From the NCBI GenBank assembly GCA_012841995.1, contig DUTQ01000283.1, positions 1 to 6,713 on the forward strand: a stretch of 6,713 nucleotides of DNA. The letters run 5' to 3'. Under the pieces are notes generated by a model, which worked only from the letters and a program-made list of their open reading frames with translations, was not told the DNA's origin and ran no database searches. This document shows, one piece after another, positions 6,357-6,713 of this stretch. The translations under genes and the position numbers were made by a program. The DNA is from Thermoanaerobacterales bacterium. Lineage in GTDB: Bacteria > Bacillota > Thermosediminibacteria > Thermosediminibacterales > Tepidanaerobacteraceae. Each line of letters starts with the position of its first letter. Position 1 is the first letter of the stretch.

Positions 6357-6713
6357 ATGGCTTCAAAAAAAACTTTTTCATACACTTGGTGGGGGAAAAA
6401 GTGGATACAAGCCCTAGAATCTTTTGGATGGGCAAACAGACTCGAGCGAGGTAGACGCTATGCCCGCCAAGGTAAAGTCATTGATTTAAACATTGAAAAA
6501 GGCAAAATAACTGCATTTGTCAGTGGAACCCGAAGCACACCATATCGGGTATCAATAAAGGTGCAAAAATTTAGAAAAAGCCAGTGGAATGCCATTATCA
6601 AATTCCTTTCATCAAAAGCCTTGTATGCAGCACAACTCCTGTCTGGCACTATGCCCGAAGACATACAATACGTTTTTGAAGAGGCAGGGATAAATATCTT
6701 GCCTCAGGACGAA
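6357..6713 (+). CDS. SWIM zinc-finger family protein, N-terminal part (3' end outside window)
   Basis: The frame is open from the ATG at 6357 to the window end, giving 119 residues without a stop. The protein begins MASKKTFSYTWWGKKWIQAL and continues with RLERGRRYARQGKVIDLNIE and a PYRVSIKV strand. This pattern (WWGK.WI.ALE, then a G.R.YAR.G.V segment) is what I recognise as the N-terminal region of bacterial SWIM zinc-finger proteins found next to SNF2 ATPases. The CxCx(n)CxH zinc-binding motif would lie further downstream and cannot be seen here, so the assignment rests on the N-terminal pattern and the gene context. It starts 11 bases after the SNF2 stop with a ribosome binding site overlapping that stop, so the two are co-transcribed. 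SWIM domains are thought to bind DNA or protein, suggesting a partner or targeting subunit for the ATPase, which is inference. Confidence 0.82.
   Translation, partial: MASKKTFSYTWWGKKWIQALESFGWANRLERGRRYARQGKVIDLNIEKGKITAFVSGTRSTPYRVSIKVQKFRKSQWNAIIKFLSSKALYAAQLLSGTMPEDIQYVFEEAGINILPQDE

Overview
The window looks like chromosomal DNA of a low-GC Gram-positive bacterium, most likely a clostridial or Thermoanaerobacterales-type anaerobe. The main reasons are a tRNA-sensing T-box leader in front of a tyrosyl-tRNA synthetase gene (a Firmicutes hallmark), strong AAGGAGG-type ribosome binding sites, an AT-rich base composition, and a sigma-54 activator with an apparent PrpR-type sensor, a type common in Clostridia. 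The genus is inference only.

Layout, all on the plus strand: (1) bases 1-1464 hold the 3' part of a sigma-54-dependent transcriptional activator (end of a probable PrpR_N sensor, then PAS, AAA+ and Fis-type HTH); its start lies upstream of the window. (2) Bases 1465-1797 hold a hairpin, a tentative promoter and a complete T-box riboswitch with a UAC (Tyr) specifier, a UGGU tRNA-acceptor-binding bulge, an antiterminator and a competing terminator. (3) Bases 1798-3027 encode tyrosyl-tRNA synthetase (409 aa), followed by a strong intrinsic terminator. (4) Bases 3068-3282 are a regulatory gap with two candidate promoters, a long inverted repeat and a perfect 12-bp palindrome. (5) Bases 3283-6345 encode a 1020-aa SNF2-family ATPase with the SNF2-associated domain. 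(6) From 6357 to the window end runs the N-terminal part of a SWIM zinc-finger family protein, 11 bases behind the SNF2 gene and so almost certainly co-transcribed with it.

Three functional units sit side by side: an activator whose target is not visible here, a self-contained tyrosine-tRNA-responsive tyrS unit, and the start of a SNF2/SWIM operon. The first two are well-understood types. The SNF2/SWIM pair is a recurring bacterial gene pair of unclear biological role and is the least explained part of the window. I see no mobile element, CRISPR array, rRNA or tRNA gene.
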